From G965261475 sp965261475 [NCBI: bacterium] (GTDB lineage: Bacteria; SAR324; XYD2-FULL-50-16), in NCBI GenBank assembly GCA_965261475.1, contig OZ253454.1, positions 248,001 through 312,000 on the forward strand: DNA of 64,000 nt, given 5' to 3'. The number at the start of each line of letters is the position of its first letter. The first letter of the stretch is position 1. Made by a program: the position numbers and the translations under genes. The notes beneath the pieces are model-generated. The model was not told the DNA's origin. It worked only from the letters and a program-made list of their open reading frames with translations, and ran no database searches. Shown in pieces: positions 38,419 through 47,571 of the stretch.

Positions 38419-39399
38419 CTAGAAAAATACCCTTACATATGTTATAAATATGAAATATTTTATGCTTTTTTTTATCAATCTAAATACTAGGTAGATGATA
38501 CCACGAAGTAGCCCTGAGTAAAATAATCTATTGGAATTGTGTATATATTGACTTGTGAGCTTTAGAGTGTGTTCTTTGTCTTTTGAAAAGTAATGTTTAA
38601 AAGAGTAAGATACTCGCTGTTCTTTAGCTGGCACAAGCATATAATTACCATAATTCTTGGATAAATGAGCATCTGTATTGTGGGGGACAAAAAAATTATA
38701 ACCTTCAAAGCTTAATTCTTTTAATGGGAATATATCAGCATATCTGTAGTAGGATTGTGAGTTATTATGAGTTTTACCAAAAGAATAGATAGCTAAACTA
38801 TGAGCTTCTTTTTTGTCGCAAGAGGGCAAATATTCGTAGTTAAAATAATCCATAAATTTTTGTTTTTTCTCTAGTGCTACTCGTAGACCTCCTTTTGTAT
38901 ATTGCATATCAAAATTTTTTGGATCACATATATCACCTGACACAAAATAAAAAGCAATATTTGTAATTCTTTCGTCTTCTGCTCTTTGAGATTGATTGAT
39001 AAATTTCATTGGGAAAATATCAATTTTACAGGCTAAAGATTTGCCCGGGTAGAAATGGTAGATAATCCTCTTTGAGCCAAAATGTTCATACAAATGCGAT
39101 TCTTGTTGTTTGAAGTAATACAAGAAAACATTGTCATTCTTTTGTGATTCTTCGTGTAAAAGAGCTAATAGCTTGTAGTATTCCCAGATTGGTACAGCAA
39201 GGTCAATATCATAGTCCCATGGTATAAAACCTTGATGCCTAACACATCCCAAGAGTGTTCCGCAATCAAGCCAATATTGTATGTTATGTTCTCGACAAAC
39301 TCTATCTACTATCCGTAGCAAATAGAGCATTTCATTTTGTACATCTTTGAGCGTAGCTAGCTTGCCTAGACTATTTTTTATTTTAAACTTGTGTTTCAT
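38419..39399 (-). CDS. LicD-family phosphotransferase (paralogue 1)
   Basis: 326 residues with the same LicD core (IQYWLDCGTLLGCVRHQGF, IPWDYDIDLAVP). Its start overlaps the 3' end of the CDP-ribitol gene by 17 bases, so this is the copy in the original operon position. The two paralogues are almost identical over most of their length, which points to recent duplication, but diverge in the last ~40 residues and in a few internal positions near residues 70-125. The enzymes may use the same donor and different acceptors. Confidence 0.82.
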   Translation of the reverse strand: MKHKFKIKNSLGKLATLKDVQNEMLYLLRIVDRVCREHNIQYWLDCGTLLGCVRHQGFIPWDYDIDLAVPIWEYYKLLALLHEESQKNDNVFLYYFKQQESHLYEHFGSKRIIYHFYPGKSLACKIDIFPMKFINQSQRAEDERITNIAFYFVSGDICDPKNFDMQYTKGGLRVALEKKQKFMDYFNYEYLPSCDKKEAHSLAIYSFGKTHNNSQSYYRYADIFPLKELSFEGYNFFVPHNTDAHLSKNYGNYMLVPAKEQRVSYSFKHYFSKDKEHTLKLTSQYIHNSNRLFYSGLLRGIIYLVFRLIKKSIKYFIFITYVRVFF

Positions 39400-40753
39400 T
39401 TATTTTGAGATCTATGATTTGCCCTGAGATTGGCAACAATAAAGATTGGATTGCAGTTTTAGCAACATCTTCGGGTTGCAGCAACATAGATTGATCTTCA
39501 ATACCAAAATTTTTGACCCTCATTGGGGTTTTCGTTCTTTCTGGGTTAATGCAGTTTACCTTGATTTTGTAACAATCCCATTCGCTAGCAAGAGCTTGCG
39601 TAAGGTTGACAACAGCAGCTTTGCTAGAGGAGTAAACGCTATAATTTGCCCTCCCTCTAGTATAAGAACTTGAGGTAAAAAATAATAGACCGCCCTTACT
39701 TTCTTTCAAAAACTTAAATGATTCTTTAGCAATATTAATACAGCCAAAATAATTTACTGCAATTGCTTGCTCTATTGTTTTGTAATCCATATTGACTAGG
39801 GGCTCTTTATTCAAGAGCCCGGCGGTATTCACCACATAATCAATGCGACCTTCTTTAGAATATACCTGTTTTAAAGCACTCAGCGTGTGATCTTTGTTAG
39901 ATATATCAGTATTGGTTGTTGTTCTACTAAAACCGTAAACTCTGCCACCATAATTTTTTGCTATTTTGATAATCTCACTACCTATGCCGTAGCTGCTGCC
40001 AAACAAAACTAAAACTTTGTTTTTTAATAAAAATATATTCTGTAGGTTAGGCAATTGTTTACTCTTAATTTGAAAGAGTTTATCTAATAGATGTAAATCT
40101 TCTTTGTGGGTAAGTTTGATATTAGACTGCTCACCACTGACAACATATATACTCTCTTTGGGTAAATATTTTTTGACTACCCCACAATCATCTGTAGCTT
40201 GAAAATTCTTGTCCTTTAGTCCAAGCTCATAAGCTTTTTGAAGAATACTTAATTTAAATGCTTGTGGAGTTTGACCTATTCTTAAGTTATTCCTATCAGG
40301 CATACTCTCGATAAAATTATCTTTGACCTTGATGATTGTATCAGTTGCCGCAATAGCAACATTAACAACATTATATTTTGCGAGTCCATTGAGACATTGG
40401 GTAATAATATTCTCACTGACCAGAGGTCTTACAGCATCATGAAAAATTAAATTTAGCTCTAAATCTCTATAGGCTGCTAGGGCACTGCAAGAAGACTCAC
40501 TGCGTGTTTTACCACCGTTTAATATTTTTTTTACTTTATCAAAGGCGTTGTTATTTACCATATCCTCAACTAAGGAGATATAATTTTTGTGACAGACTAT
40601 GGCAATCTCGTTGATATTTTGATGTTTTTGGAATACTTCTACAGTGTGTTCAATTATTAGTTTTCCTGCTATCTTCAAAAATTGCTTTGGTATCTCATAG
40701 CCTAACCTAGAGCCAATTCCTCCAGCTAATATAATAGCAATATTTTTTTCCAT
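39383..40753 (-). CDS. Bifunctional ribitol-5-phosphate cytidylyltransferase / ribulose-5-phosphate reductase (Bcs1/Acs1-like)
   Basis: 456 residues in two parts. Residues 1-230 are an IspD-type cytidylyltransferase: IILAGGIGSRLGYEIPKQFL, FHDAVRPLVSENII and RIGQTPQAFKL. Residues about 240-456 are a short-chain reductase: VLVLFGSSYGIGSEIIKIAK, the YSSSKAAVVNLTQALA catalytic Y..SK, and NPERTKTPM. The same order is found in Haemophilus influenzae Bcs1/Acs1, which reduces ribulose-5-phosphate and joins the product to CTP to give CDP-ribitol. CDP-ribitol is a donor for capsule or teichoic-acid-like polymers. The neighbouring LicD genes are plausible ribitol-phosphate transferases. Confidence 0.85.
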   Translation of the reverse strand: MEKNIAIILAGGIGSRLGYEIPKQFLKIAGKLIIEHTVEVFQKHQNINEIAIVCHKNYISLVEDMVNNNAFDKVKKILNGGKTRSESSCSALAAYRDLELNLIFHDAVRPLVSENIITQCLNGLAKYNVVNVAIAATDTIIKVKDNFIESMPDRNNLRIGQTPQAFKLSILQKAYELGLKDKNFQATDDCGVVKKYLPKESIYVVSGEQSNIKLTHKEDLHLLDKLFQIKSKQLPNLQNIFLLKNKVLVLFGSSYGIGSEIIKIAKNYGGRVYGFSRTTTNTDISNKDHTLSALKQVYSKEGRIDYVVNTAGLLNKEPLVNMDYKTIEQAIAVNYFGCINIAKESFKFLKESKGGLLFFTSSSYTRGRANYSVYSSSKAAVVNLTQALASEWDCYKIKVNCINPERTKTPMRVKNFGIEDQSMLLQPEDVAKTAIQSLLLPISGQIIDLKINETQV

Positions 40754-41074
40754 AATTTTAATAATTACAAAACACTAAAAACTAGCTATGTGACTAATTT
40801 TTATACAAAAGCAACGCGCATCCTCAAAAATATCTGTTGTATCAAAAACCATCGCATTCTCATAACTAATAAAATACTCATCATTGTTGATTGCAAGATA
40901 ATTCTCAATAAAAAAAATAATAGCATTATATGTATAAATGTTTTACTAAATATTTTTATAAAGCTAGAGTTTGACGGGAGTGCTATCGTACTACTTGGTA
41001 TGATAGTGCTCAAACCTCTGATGAGCTCAAATATTTTTGAGCTAGCTAGCACAAAATTATTCAACCAAAATAAA
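40754..41074. other. Gap upstream of the CDP-ribitol operon
   Basis: About 320 bases. A plus-strand frame runs in from 40790 into the YCII gene, but it shows no domain and an ordinary start is available at 41075. I take it as chance. The divergent promoters of both neighbours should lie here; I could not place them. Confidence 0.35.
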
Positions 41075-41389
41075 ATGACTAAATATATTATTGCTTATCT
41101 AGGTGGCAACAAGCCAGCTAGCCCCAAAGAAGCTCAGCAACATATGTCGGAATATAGGGATTGGTTATCTGCGTTGGGTAGCTCAGCTATCTCTCCTGCT
41201 AACCCACTAAAAAATACACATACACTAAAGGCTGATAGCGTTACTCCTACTAGCACAACCTCAATGTCTGGTTTTACAATCATTGAAGCAGATTCTATGG
41301 AGGCAGCACTCTCCATTGCTAAAGACTGCCCTTTTCTTAATCTTGGCGGTGCACTGGAGGTCTCAGAATTAGTAAAAATGTCTAACTAA
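41075..41389 (+). CDS. YCII-related small protein
   Basis: 104 residues from the ATG at 41075. The shape MTKYIIAYLGG, a region with HMSEYRDWLSALGSS, GFTIIEADSMEAALSIAKDCPFL and a closing GGALEVSEL is that of YCII/DGPF-type proteins, small ferredoxin-like folds sometimes linked to sigma-factor operons or dehalogenation. No sigma factor is adjacent and the function is unknown. It stands alone. Confidence 0.6.
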   Translation: MTKYIIAYLGGNKPASPKEAQQHMSEYRDWLSALGSSAISPANPLKNTHTLKADSVTPTSTTSMSGFTIIEADSMEAALSIAKDCPFLNLGGALEVSELVKMSN

Positions 41390-41745
41390 AAGCTCAAATT
41401 AACCGAGCATCTCAAACACTAAAACAAACAATATATTTTTGCTCTTTGCCACTAGAGCAACATTTATTCGCTACTCTCAACAAGCTCTAAAATTTCCTTG
41501 TTTGTATCTAGGTAAAGCAGCACATCAGCATACTGTCTAAATATTTTACCAAGCAATTCCTCACTACTTTGGTTGTCGCCCCAGGACTGAGCTTGTGATT
41601 GATTTTGTTGTCTTAATTTATCCAAAATAGAATATAAAAATAATCACTTTACCATTAGTGCTATTGATTTTATTTTTGATATTTTGCTCAGCTCTTATAT
41701 AATAGGGCTTTTAATAGAACTCTATAGCATCAAAAAACATACTCC
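41390..41745. other. Gap with a small minus-strand frame
   Basis: A minus-strand frame from a TTG at 41625 to a stop at 41464 would encode 53 residues (starting DKLRQQNQSQAQSWGDNQ, ending ILELVESSE). It is coherent and hydrophilic but has no recognised family and no good start, so it may be the tail of a lost gene. The rest shows nothing. Confidence 0.35.
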
Positions 41746-41785
41746 CAAAGCCAAGAATAACTAGACAATTTGTTTGGTATAAATT

Positions 41786-41831
41786 ACTACTATTGGTAGT
41801 ATATTATCTATTGATAATCTAAAATTATAAT
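41786..41831 (+). promoter_or_regulatory. Conserved leader with palindrome before the cupin gene
   Basis: The inverted repeat TACTAC-N5-GTAGTA lies about 50-60 bases before the ATG; copy C keeps the arms while the loop differs (TATTG/TACTG). A TATAAT box at 41826-41831 follows. The palindrome could be an operator or an RNA hairpin. Which -35 is used is unclear. Confidence 0.45.
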
Positions 41832-41847
41832 TCTAATAAAAATTAAA

Positions 41848-42267
41848 ATGAAAATCATACAAAGTATCTTGTTAGTTGCACTTGTTGCGAGCCTGCTAAC
41901 GATAAATGCGAAGCAACTACTCCAAACTAGCGTCTCGTGGAATGGCGGTAGTATATCTTACCCCAAAGGCAAACCAGAGGTTACAGCTATCAAGCGAGAA
42001 TTAAAAGAAAATCAAGTTATAGATTTTCACTGCCACCTAGTACCAACTTTTGTCTACATTCTCAAAGGCAGCGTAGAAGTAGAAACAAAAAGCGGTAAGA
42101 AAGCCATCTTTAATGAGGGAGATTCTATGCTAGAGGTTATGAATACTATACATAAAGGAACCGCAATAGACGGACCAACAGACATCTTAGTCTTTTTTGC
42201 CGGCGTCAAATCTACACCGCATACTGTAGCTTTAGGTAGCAAAGAAGCTAAAAAACATTGCAATTAG
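41848..42267 (+). CDS. Secreted small cupin protein (copy A)
   Basis: 139 residues. Residues 1-21 form a signal peptide (IIQSILLVALVASLLTINAK). The rest is a single cupin_2 barrel: HCHLVPTFVYILKGSVEVETK carries the metal-binding H-x-H and later E residues, then GDSMLEVMNTIHKGT supplies the last histidine. It should be periplasmic and bind a metal; substrate unknown. An almost identical gene is at 61.5 kb and a wrecked one at 51.7 kb, each just ahead of a restriction-modification gene. Why a periplasmic cupin keeps this position is not obvious; it may simply mark a recombination site. Confidence 0.8.
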   Translation: MKIIQSILLVALVASLLTINAKQLLQTSVSWNGGSISYPKGKPEVTAIKRELKENQVIDFHCHLVPTFVYILKGSVEVETKSGKKAIFNEGDSMLEVMNTIHKGTAIDGPTDILVFFAGVKSTPHTVALGSKEAKKHCN

Positions 42268-42301
42268 CTTTACTAATGTTTGAGCAAACCCACAAAAAAT
42301 T

Positions 42302-44911
42302 ATGGTAACACACAAAAACCCGAAAAAATCAACTCAAAAACCGATTGAGTCCTACGACCACAAAGACAAAAAGCGGCTCAATAACCCGCCGGTTGGGCTG
42401 GTTACGCCGCAGAACGACCCGGACAAAGGCAAAAAGCAAACCTACGCCTATGACCCGCACCTTGAGCCGCAACTAGACTGGGCGGGCAAGACCGAGCATA
42501 GCAGTTTTTTGGTGCCGACAGTTTCTTTGCATGTGCACGAGCGCATAGACCCGCAAACCATTATCGAAGCGGTTAGCAAGGTAGCAGACGACGGAGGGCA
42601 ACTCAGTCTTTTTGATGAGCCTGCACCCTTGCGCCAGGCGGTTGATTTTTATCAGCACAAAGCCGGCTGGAGCAATAGAATGGTAGCGGGCGACAGCTTG
42701 CTGGTGATGAACTCCTTGCTGGAAAAAGAAGCTATGGCGGGCAAGGTGCAGATGATTTATATCGACCCGCCCTATGGCATCAAGTACGGCTCCAACTTCC
42801 AGCCTTTCACCAACAAGCGCGATGTCAAGGACAGCACAGACGAGGATTTAACCCGCGAGCCAGAAACAATCAAAGCCTTTCGTGACACCTGGGAGCTAGG
42901 CATTCATTCTTACCTGACCTATATGCGCGACCGCCTGCTACTAGCGCGGGAGATGCTAACCGAGAGCGGCTCGTGTTTTGTGCAAATTGGTGATGAAAAC
43001 GTGCATCATATTCGCGAGCTTATGGATGAGGTGTTTGGCGCGCATAACCGACTGACAACCATCTCTTTTGCGACTACAAGTGGTAGTTCCGCAAACTGCT
43101 TACCAGAAGTAGCAGATTATTTGCTCTGGTATGCTAAAGACAAGAAAAAGGCAAAATATCACCAATTATATGAACCGCTAACGCGGGCTGAAGTGGTTGA
43201 TTTTTTTAGTTCTTATGTCATGGTGGAGCTTGCCGATGGCAGTTGTCGTAAACTAACTAACGAAGAACGTTTCAATCCCGATAAAAACCTACCTGATGGT
43301 GCACGTATCTACTGTCGTACAGGTCTGTATTCGCAAGGTGCATCTACTACAGGACGTTCTGAACCCTACGATTGGAATGGGCAAGTGTTTCCTTGTTATG
43401 CAAACCGCCATTGGTCTGTTTCCAGTGAGGGTATGGATCGCCTGGCGGAGTTGGGCAGACTTGAAGCCCTGGAAGGACAAACAACTTTGGGGTGGAAAAA
43501 ATACGAGCACGAGGTGCCTGGGCGTCGTATCCACAACATCTGGTCAGCAAAAATGTACCCTAGTGATAAAAGATATGTAGTTGAGACTTCAGTCAAAGCA
43601 ATTCGACGCTGCATACTCATGACTACCGACCCTGGCGATCTAGTGTTTGACCCCACCTGTGGCAGTGGTACTACAGCTTATGTTGCCGAGCAATGGGGAC
43701 GCCGCTGGATTACCTGCGACACCTCACGGGTAGCCTTAACTCTCGCTAAACAGCGGCTGATGACGGCTAGTTTTGATTATTATAAACTCGCTTATCCTAG
43801 TGAGGGCGTAGGTAGTGGTTTTGTCTATAAAACAGTCAACAAGATAACACCTAAAGTTTTAGCCTATGATGAACCGCCCATCGCCGAAACCCTGTACGAC
43901 CAGCCCTATAAAGACACAAAAAAAGCCCGTGTTACCGGTCCCTTCACCGTCGAGGCAGTGCCTGCACCCGCAGTACAATCATTAGACGATACGCAGTCTG
44001 ATGCTGCCCCACCATCCGCCGATACCTCCATTGCGCGCTCGGGTGAAACCTTGCGCCAAAGCGAATGGCGCGATGAACTTAAAAAAACTGGCGTGCGTGG
44101 TAAAAATGCTCAGATAATAAAATTCTCTTATGTTGAACCGCTGTCTGCGACCCGTTGGCTCCATGCTAAAGCCGAAACCCTTCCGAGTGAAGCCGGTGTC
44201 AAAGGTGATGGCGTACCAGATACCGAGTCCACTGAGAATCCGCAGCACTTGGTCGTCTCGTTTGGTCCGCAACACGCGCCGCTGGAACAAAAACAGGTCG
44301 CTCTGGCTATCGAGGAAGCCCAACTTATGGTGCCTCAACCAAAATTAGTGATATTTGCTGCCTTCCAGTTTGACCCCGAAGCCGCCAAAGACATAGACCA
44401 GACTAACTGGGCAGGTGTTACCCTGCTCAAGGCGCAAATGAACGCCGACCTATTGACAGATGACCTGCGTAAAAAACGCAGTAGCAATGAGAGTTTTTGG
44501 CTGGTTGGTCAACCAGATGTCCAAGTCGAGACCATTACCGACGGCGAGCAAGTCGGCAAAATTCGCGTCTCGGTGCAGGGTTTTGATTACTACAATACCA
44601 AAACCGGTACGGTAGAATCTGGCAACATCAACAAAATTGCTATGTGGATGCTAGATACCGACTATGACGGGCGTAGCCTCTACCCACGCCAAGTATTCTT
44701 TCCGATGGCAAGCAACAAAGACGGCTGGAGCCGATTAGCAAAAAACCTGAGAGCCGAAATAGACGAGGAGCTAGTAGAAGCCTATCGCGGCTCGGTATCA
44801 TTGCCCTTTAGTGCAGGGGAATACCAGCGAGTAGCAGTTAAAATCGTCGATGACCGAGGGATTGAGAGTTTACGGGTTATTAACATTACACAGCCAGAGG
44901 TAGGAAAATGA
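42302..44911 (+). CDS. Type III-like DNA methyltransferase (Mod)
   Basis: 869 residues. The catalytic motif IV is MIYIDPPYGIKYGSNF (near residue 153). Motif I comes later: FDPTCGSGTTAYVAEQWGRRW (near 443), the beta-class order of Mod proteins. A long C-terminal region (about 520-869) is typical of the Mod subgroup paired with BPTD_3080-type Res proteins. It would methylate adenine at an asymmetric site and give the matching Res its target. G+C is clearly higher than in the host core, pointing to transfer. It overlaps the next gene by four bases (ATGA). A collapsed copy of this gene is at 51.8 kb. Confidence 0.88.
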   Translation: MVTHKNPKKSTQKPIESYDHKDKKRLNNPPVGLVTPQNDPDKGKKQTYAYDPHLEPQLDWAGKTEHSSFLVPTVSLHVHERIDPQTIIEAVSKVADDGGQLSLFDEPAPLRQAVDFYQHKAGWSNRMVAGDSLLVMNSLLEKEAMAGKVQMIYIDPPYGIKYGSNFQPFTNKRDVKDSTDEDLTREPETIKAFRDTWELGIHSYLTYMRDRLLLAREMLTESGSCFVQIGDENVHHIRELMDEVFGAHNRLTTISFATTSGSSANCLPEVADYLLWYAKDKKKAKYHQLYEPLTRAEVVDFFSSYVMVELADGSCRKLTNEERFNPDKNLPDGARIYCRTGLYSQGASTTGRSEPYDWNGQVFPCYANRHWSVSSEGMDRLAELGRLEALEGQTTLGWKKYEHEVPGRRIHNIWSAKMYPSDKRYVVETSVKAIRRCILMTTDPGDLVFDPTCGSGTTAYVAEQWGRRWITCDTSRVALTLAKQRLMTASFDYYKLAYPSEGVGSGFVYKTVNKITPKVLAYDEPPIAETLYDQPYKDTKKARVTGPFTVEAVPAPAVQSLDDTQSDAAPPSADTSIARSGETLRQSEWRDELKKTGVRGKNAQIIKFSYVEPLSATRWLHAKAETLPSEAGVKGDGVPDTESTENPQHLVVSFGPQHAPLEQKQVALAIEEAQLMVPQPKLVIFAAFQFDPEAAKDIDQTNWAGVTLLKAQMNADLLTDDLRKKRSSNESFWLVGQPDVQVETITDGEQVGKIRVSVQGFDYYNTKTGTVESGNINKIAMWMLDTDYDGRSLYPRQVFFPMASNKDGWSRLAKNLRAEIDEELVEAYRGSVSLPFSAGEYQRVAVKIVDDRGIESLRVINITQPEVGK

Positions 44912-47556
44912 GCAGTCAAATCACATATCAAGGAGCTAAATTTTATAAATGTGCCTTACAGGTTAATCCGTATAGTTATACGAGCTATCGAGGCGGCACT
45001 CCCCTGCCCGAGAATGATTATAACGAGCAAATATTGGCACAATGCCGAGAAAACAACATCAAGGTGGTAGGGCTTGCAGACCACGGTAGCGTAGAACATT
45101 CGGAAGGGTTGCGGCAGTTGTTGCAAAAAAACGACATCGTTGTGTTCCCCGGGTTTGAAGTTTGTTCAAGTGAGAAAGTGCACTTTGTCTGTTTGTTCCC
45201 AGAATCATCATCTAAAAATGACTTGATTGGTTGTATTTCTAAGCTTGAAATTACCGCTAAGGACAAGACATATCCATCAACGCTCAATGCTGGGCAAATA
45301 TTGAGTAAGGTGATTGACATGAGCGGTATTGCTTTTGCCGCACATTGTACTGATGACAACGGTGTTCTAAAACACAGACTGCATAATATATGGCAACATT
45401 CATCGCTTATGGTTGCACAAATAAAACACTCAGTAATGGACTTGAAAAACGTGGAAGGTGGATTCTACTATAGGGTTATTCTCAATAAAGAAGAGAATTA
45501 CAAAAGAGATCATCTCATCGCCATTATCAACGCAAAGGATATTGTTAAGCCAGAGGACTTAGAAAATCCATCGGCTTCGTGTTTAATAAAAATGACCGAC
45601 CCAACCTTTGGTGCATTTAAACAGGCATTTTTTGACCCTGAGTCGCGTATTCGTCTTAATTACCAAGTACCAAAATGCCCGTATTCTTTTATCAAATCCA
45701 TAGAGTGGAAAGGCGCGGGTTTTTTTGAAAAGAACGCTATTGCTTTCTCGCAACATCTCAATGCTGTTATCGGCGGTCGTGGTACCGGCAAATCCACCTT
45801 GATAGAAGGCATACGCTATGCTTTAGCTCTGCCTGAGCGTGGAAACGATAGTAAGGCATTGGATGTTTTTCGTAAAAACACACTCAGTAATTCACAGATT
45901 ATTTTGAAGGTCTCCTCAAAAGCACTGCAAGGAAATTGTTACACAATCAGCAGGCGTTATGGCGAAGCCCCTGTTGTTAAAAATGATCAAGAGCAGGTTT
46001 CTCATTTGACCCCCAAAGACATTCTGCCAGATATTGAACTGCTGGGTCACAATGAGATTTTAGCAATAGAAAAAAATGAGAATGCCAAATTAGCCCTTAT
46101 CAATAACTTTTTGCCAGATAGCAATCAATTTGATGCAGACATGGCTGAAATCAAATACAGGTTAGCAACCAACAGAGAAAGATTGATAAAAGCCAATAAG
46201 GAATATGAACGATTAGATGAGGAGGTCAGCAAAGAAGATAAACTGAAAGAAAAAGCGGCGCAGTTTAAGAGTTTAGGCATTGTAGATAAATTAAAAAACG
46301 CTCAGTTGCTCGAAAAAGAAAAAACTATTCAAATAAAAAATAAAGAACAGTTTGACTTTCTTAAAAAATGGATGATGAACTATCAAGCTATATTTGATTT
46401 AGCGTTTTTGCAAGATATTTATCTGCAAGAACTGCCCAATAAGGCAAGCATTGTCGAAGTGCGGAAAATATTTGTGGATTTACAAACAACATTGAACAAG
46501 CTAGTTGAACAAGCCGAACAGGCACTGCAAAAAGCCAGGGGTGGCTATCAACGGATAGAATCAACCTGGCAAGAAGCATCGGGCAAGATTTTGGAAATCT
46601 TAAATACAGCGATAGCCCAATTGCCTGAGCAAGCGGGTAAAACTGGTAAAGCATTAGGGGAAGAATATACGACCATCATTAGGCAATTAACACTGATAGA
46701 AAAGCAAAGGCAGGAGCATAAGAATCAGCAAAAGATAGTTGCAGCCATTGAGTCAGAGAGAACCAACCTATTGGAAATATACCGCGATACCGCCTTCAAG
46801 CATTTTGAAGCTATGAACCAGCAGGTTAAAAGATTAAATAAGGATAGCTTAAAGGATAAGGTAAAAATCAGTGTTGTGCGTTGCGGGAACATTAAGTCGC
46901 TAAAAGACTTTCTGCTTAATATTGACGGTATTGGTCAATCCAAAATTCAATGGTTAGATAACGACGGTATAGAACTGGATTTAGTACAATGGTCACAGTG
47001 GATAAAGGAGAAAAACACCTCTGCTTTTATAGAAAAATACAAACAATACGGATTGACAAAAGGCTTTGCTGACAATCTAATTAGTTTAAGTTTGTCCAAA
47101 CGACTGGAATTAGAAGAGATTGAGTTAAAGGATAAGGTTGGTATTGAGCTAAATACCGCCCACGAGAATAATGATGCGCGCTATGTACCACTTGACCATC
47201 TGTCCACCGGTCAAAAATGTACGGCTATCTTGAACTTATTATTGTTAAGCTGTTATGACCCGCTGATTATTGACCAGCCAGAAGATAATTTAGACAATGC
47301 TTTTATTGCCGAACGCATGGTGCAAAATTTAAGAAAGTTCAAAACCAAACGCCAATTTTTGTTTGCTACCCACAACGCCAATATTCCGGTGTTTGGTGAC
47401 GCTGAGCTAATTGCTGTGTTAGATAGCGAACAGGGTAGGGGGTTGGTTAAAAATATTGGCTCTATTGATAAACCAGAAGTAGGCAAGGATGCAGCAGAAA
47501 TATTAGAAGGCGGTAAAAAAGCTTTTAATATACGCAAAGACAAGTATGGTTTTTAA
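44908..47556 (+). CDS. TrlF-like PHP-ATPase
   Basis: 882 residues. The N-terminal part has PHP-type histidine motifs: GLADHGSVEHSEGL near residue 55, then VVFPGFEVCSSEKVHFVCLFP, and later IAFAAHCTDDNG. An SMC/ABC-like ATPase follows, split by a long coiled coil. Its Walker A GGRGTGKSTLIEGIRYA is near residue 287, and the C-terminal part has LSTGQKCTAILNLLLLS and Walker B PLIIDQPEDNLDNAF near 790. Such proteins probably sense or hold DNA and hydrolyse phosphoesters via PHP, in a manner like OLD or RloC-type nucleases. It lies between mod and the AlbA_2 gene with tight spacing, so it is an integral part of this module. Confidence 0.82.
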   Translation: MSSQITYQGAKFYKCALQVNPYSYTSYRGGTPLPENDYNEQILAQCRENNIKVVGLADHGSVEHSEGLRQLLQKNDIVVFPGFEVCSSEKVHFVCLFPESSSKNDLIGCISKLEITAKDKTYPSTLNAGQILSKVIDMSGIAFAAHCTDDNGVLKHRLHNIWQHSSLMVAQIKHSVMDLKNVEGGFYYRVILNKEENYKRDHLIAIINAKDIVKPEDLENPSASCLIKMTDPTFGAFKQAFFDPESRIRLNYQVPKCPYSFIKSIEWKGAGFFEKNAIAFSQHLNAVIGGRGTGKSTLIEGIRYALALPERGNDSKALDVFRKNTLSNSQIILKVSSKALQGNCYTISRRYGEAPVVKNDQEQVSHLTPKDILPDIELLGHNEILAIEKNENAKLALINNFLPDSNQFDADMAEIKYRLATNRERLIKANKEYERLDEEVSKEDKLKEKAAQFKSLGIVDKLKNAQLLEKEKTIQIKNKEQFDFLKKWMMNYQAIFDLAFLQDIYLQELPNKASIVEVRKIFVDLQTTLNKLVEQAEQALQKARGGYQRIESTWQEASGKILEILNTAIAQLPEQAGKTGKALGEEYTTIIRQLTLIEKQRQEHKNQQKIVAAIESERTNLLEIYRDTAFKHFEAMNQQVKRLNKDSLKDKVKISVVRCGNIKSLKDFLLNIDGIGQSKIQWLDNDGIELDLVQWSQWIKEKNTSAFIEKYKQYGLTKGFADNLISLSLSKRLELEEIELKDKVGIELNTAHENNDARYVPLDHLSTGQKCTAILNLLLLSCYDPLIIDQPEDNLDNAFIAERMVQNLRKFKTKRQFLFATHNANIPVFGDAELIAVLDSEQGRGLVKNIGSIDKPEVGKDAAEILEGGKKAFNIRKDKYGF

Positions 47557-47571
47557 AGACACAAGCACAAT

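Larger units (their letters stand above)
41746..42289 (+). repeat. Cupin-segment repeat, copy A (complete)
   Basis: About 545 bases nearly identical to 61409-61954: a ~100-base leader, the cupin gene, and the first bases of an hsdM gene (TGTTTGAGCAAAC). The left edge is at CAAAGCCAAGAATAAC in both copies. Copy B at 51.6 kb is truncated. In A the segment is followed by mod, in C by hsdM. Confidence 0.93.

Noticed and set aside
40790-41074. N-terminal extension of the YCII protein
   Set aside because: No domain, no homologous shape, and a normal ATG at 41075 starts the recognised fold.
43296-43580. Overlapping frames on both strands within mod
   Set aside because: They are shadows in a G+C-richer gene with few stop codons; the mod frame has all methyltransferase motifs.
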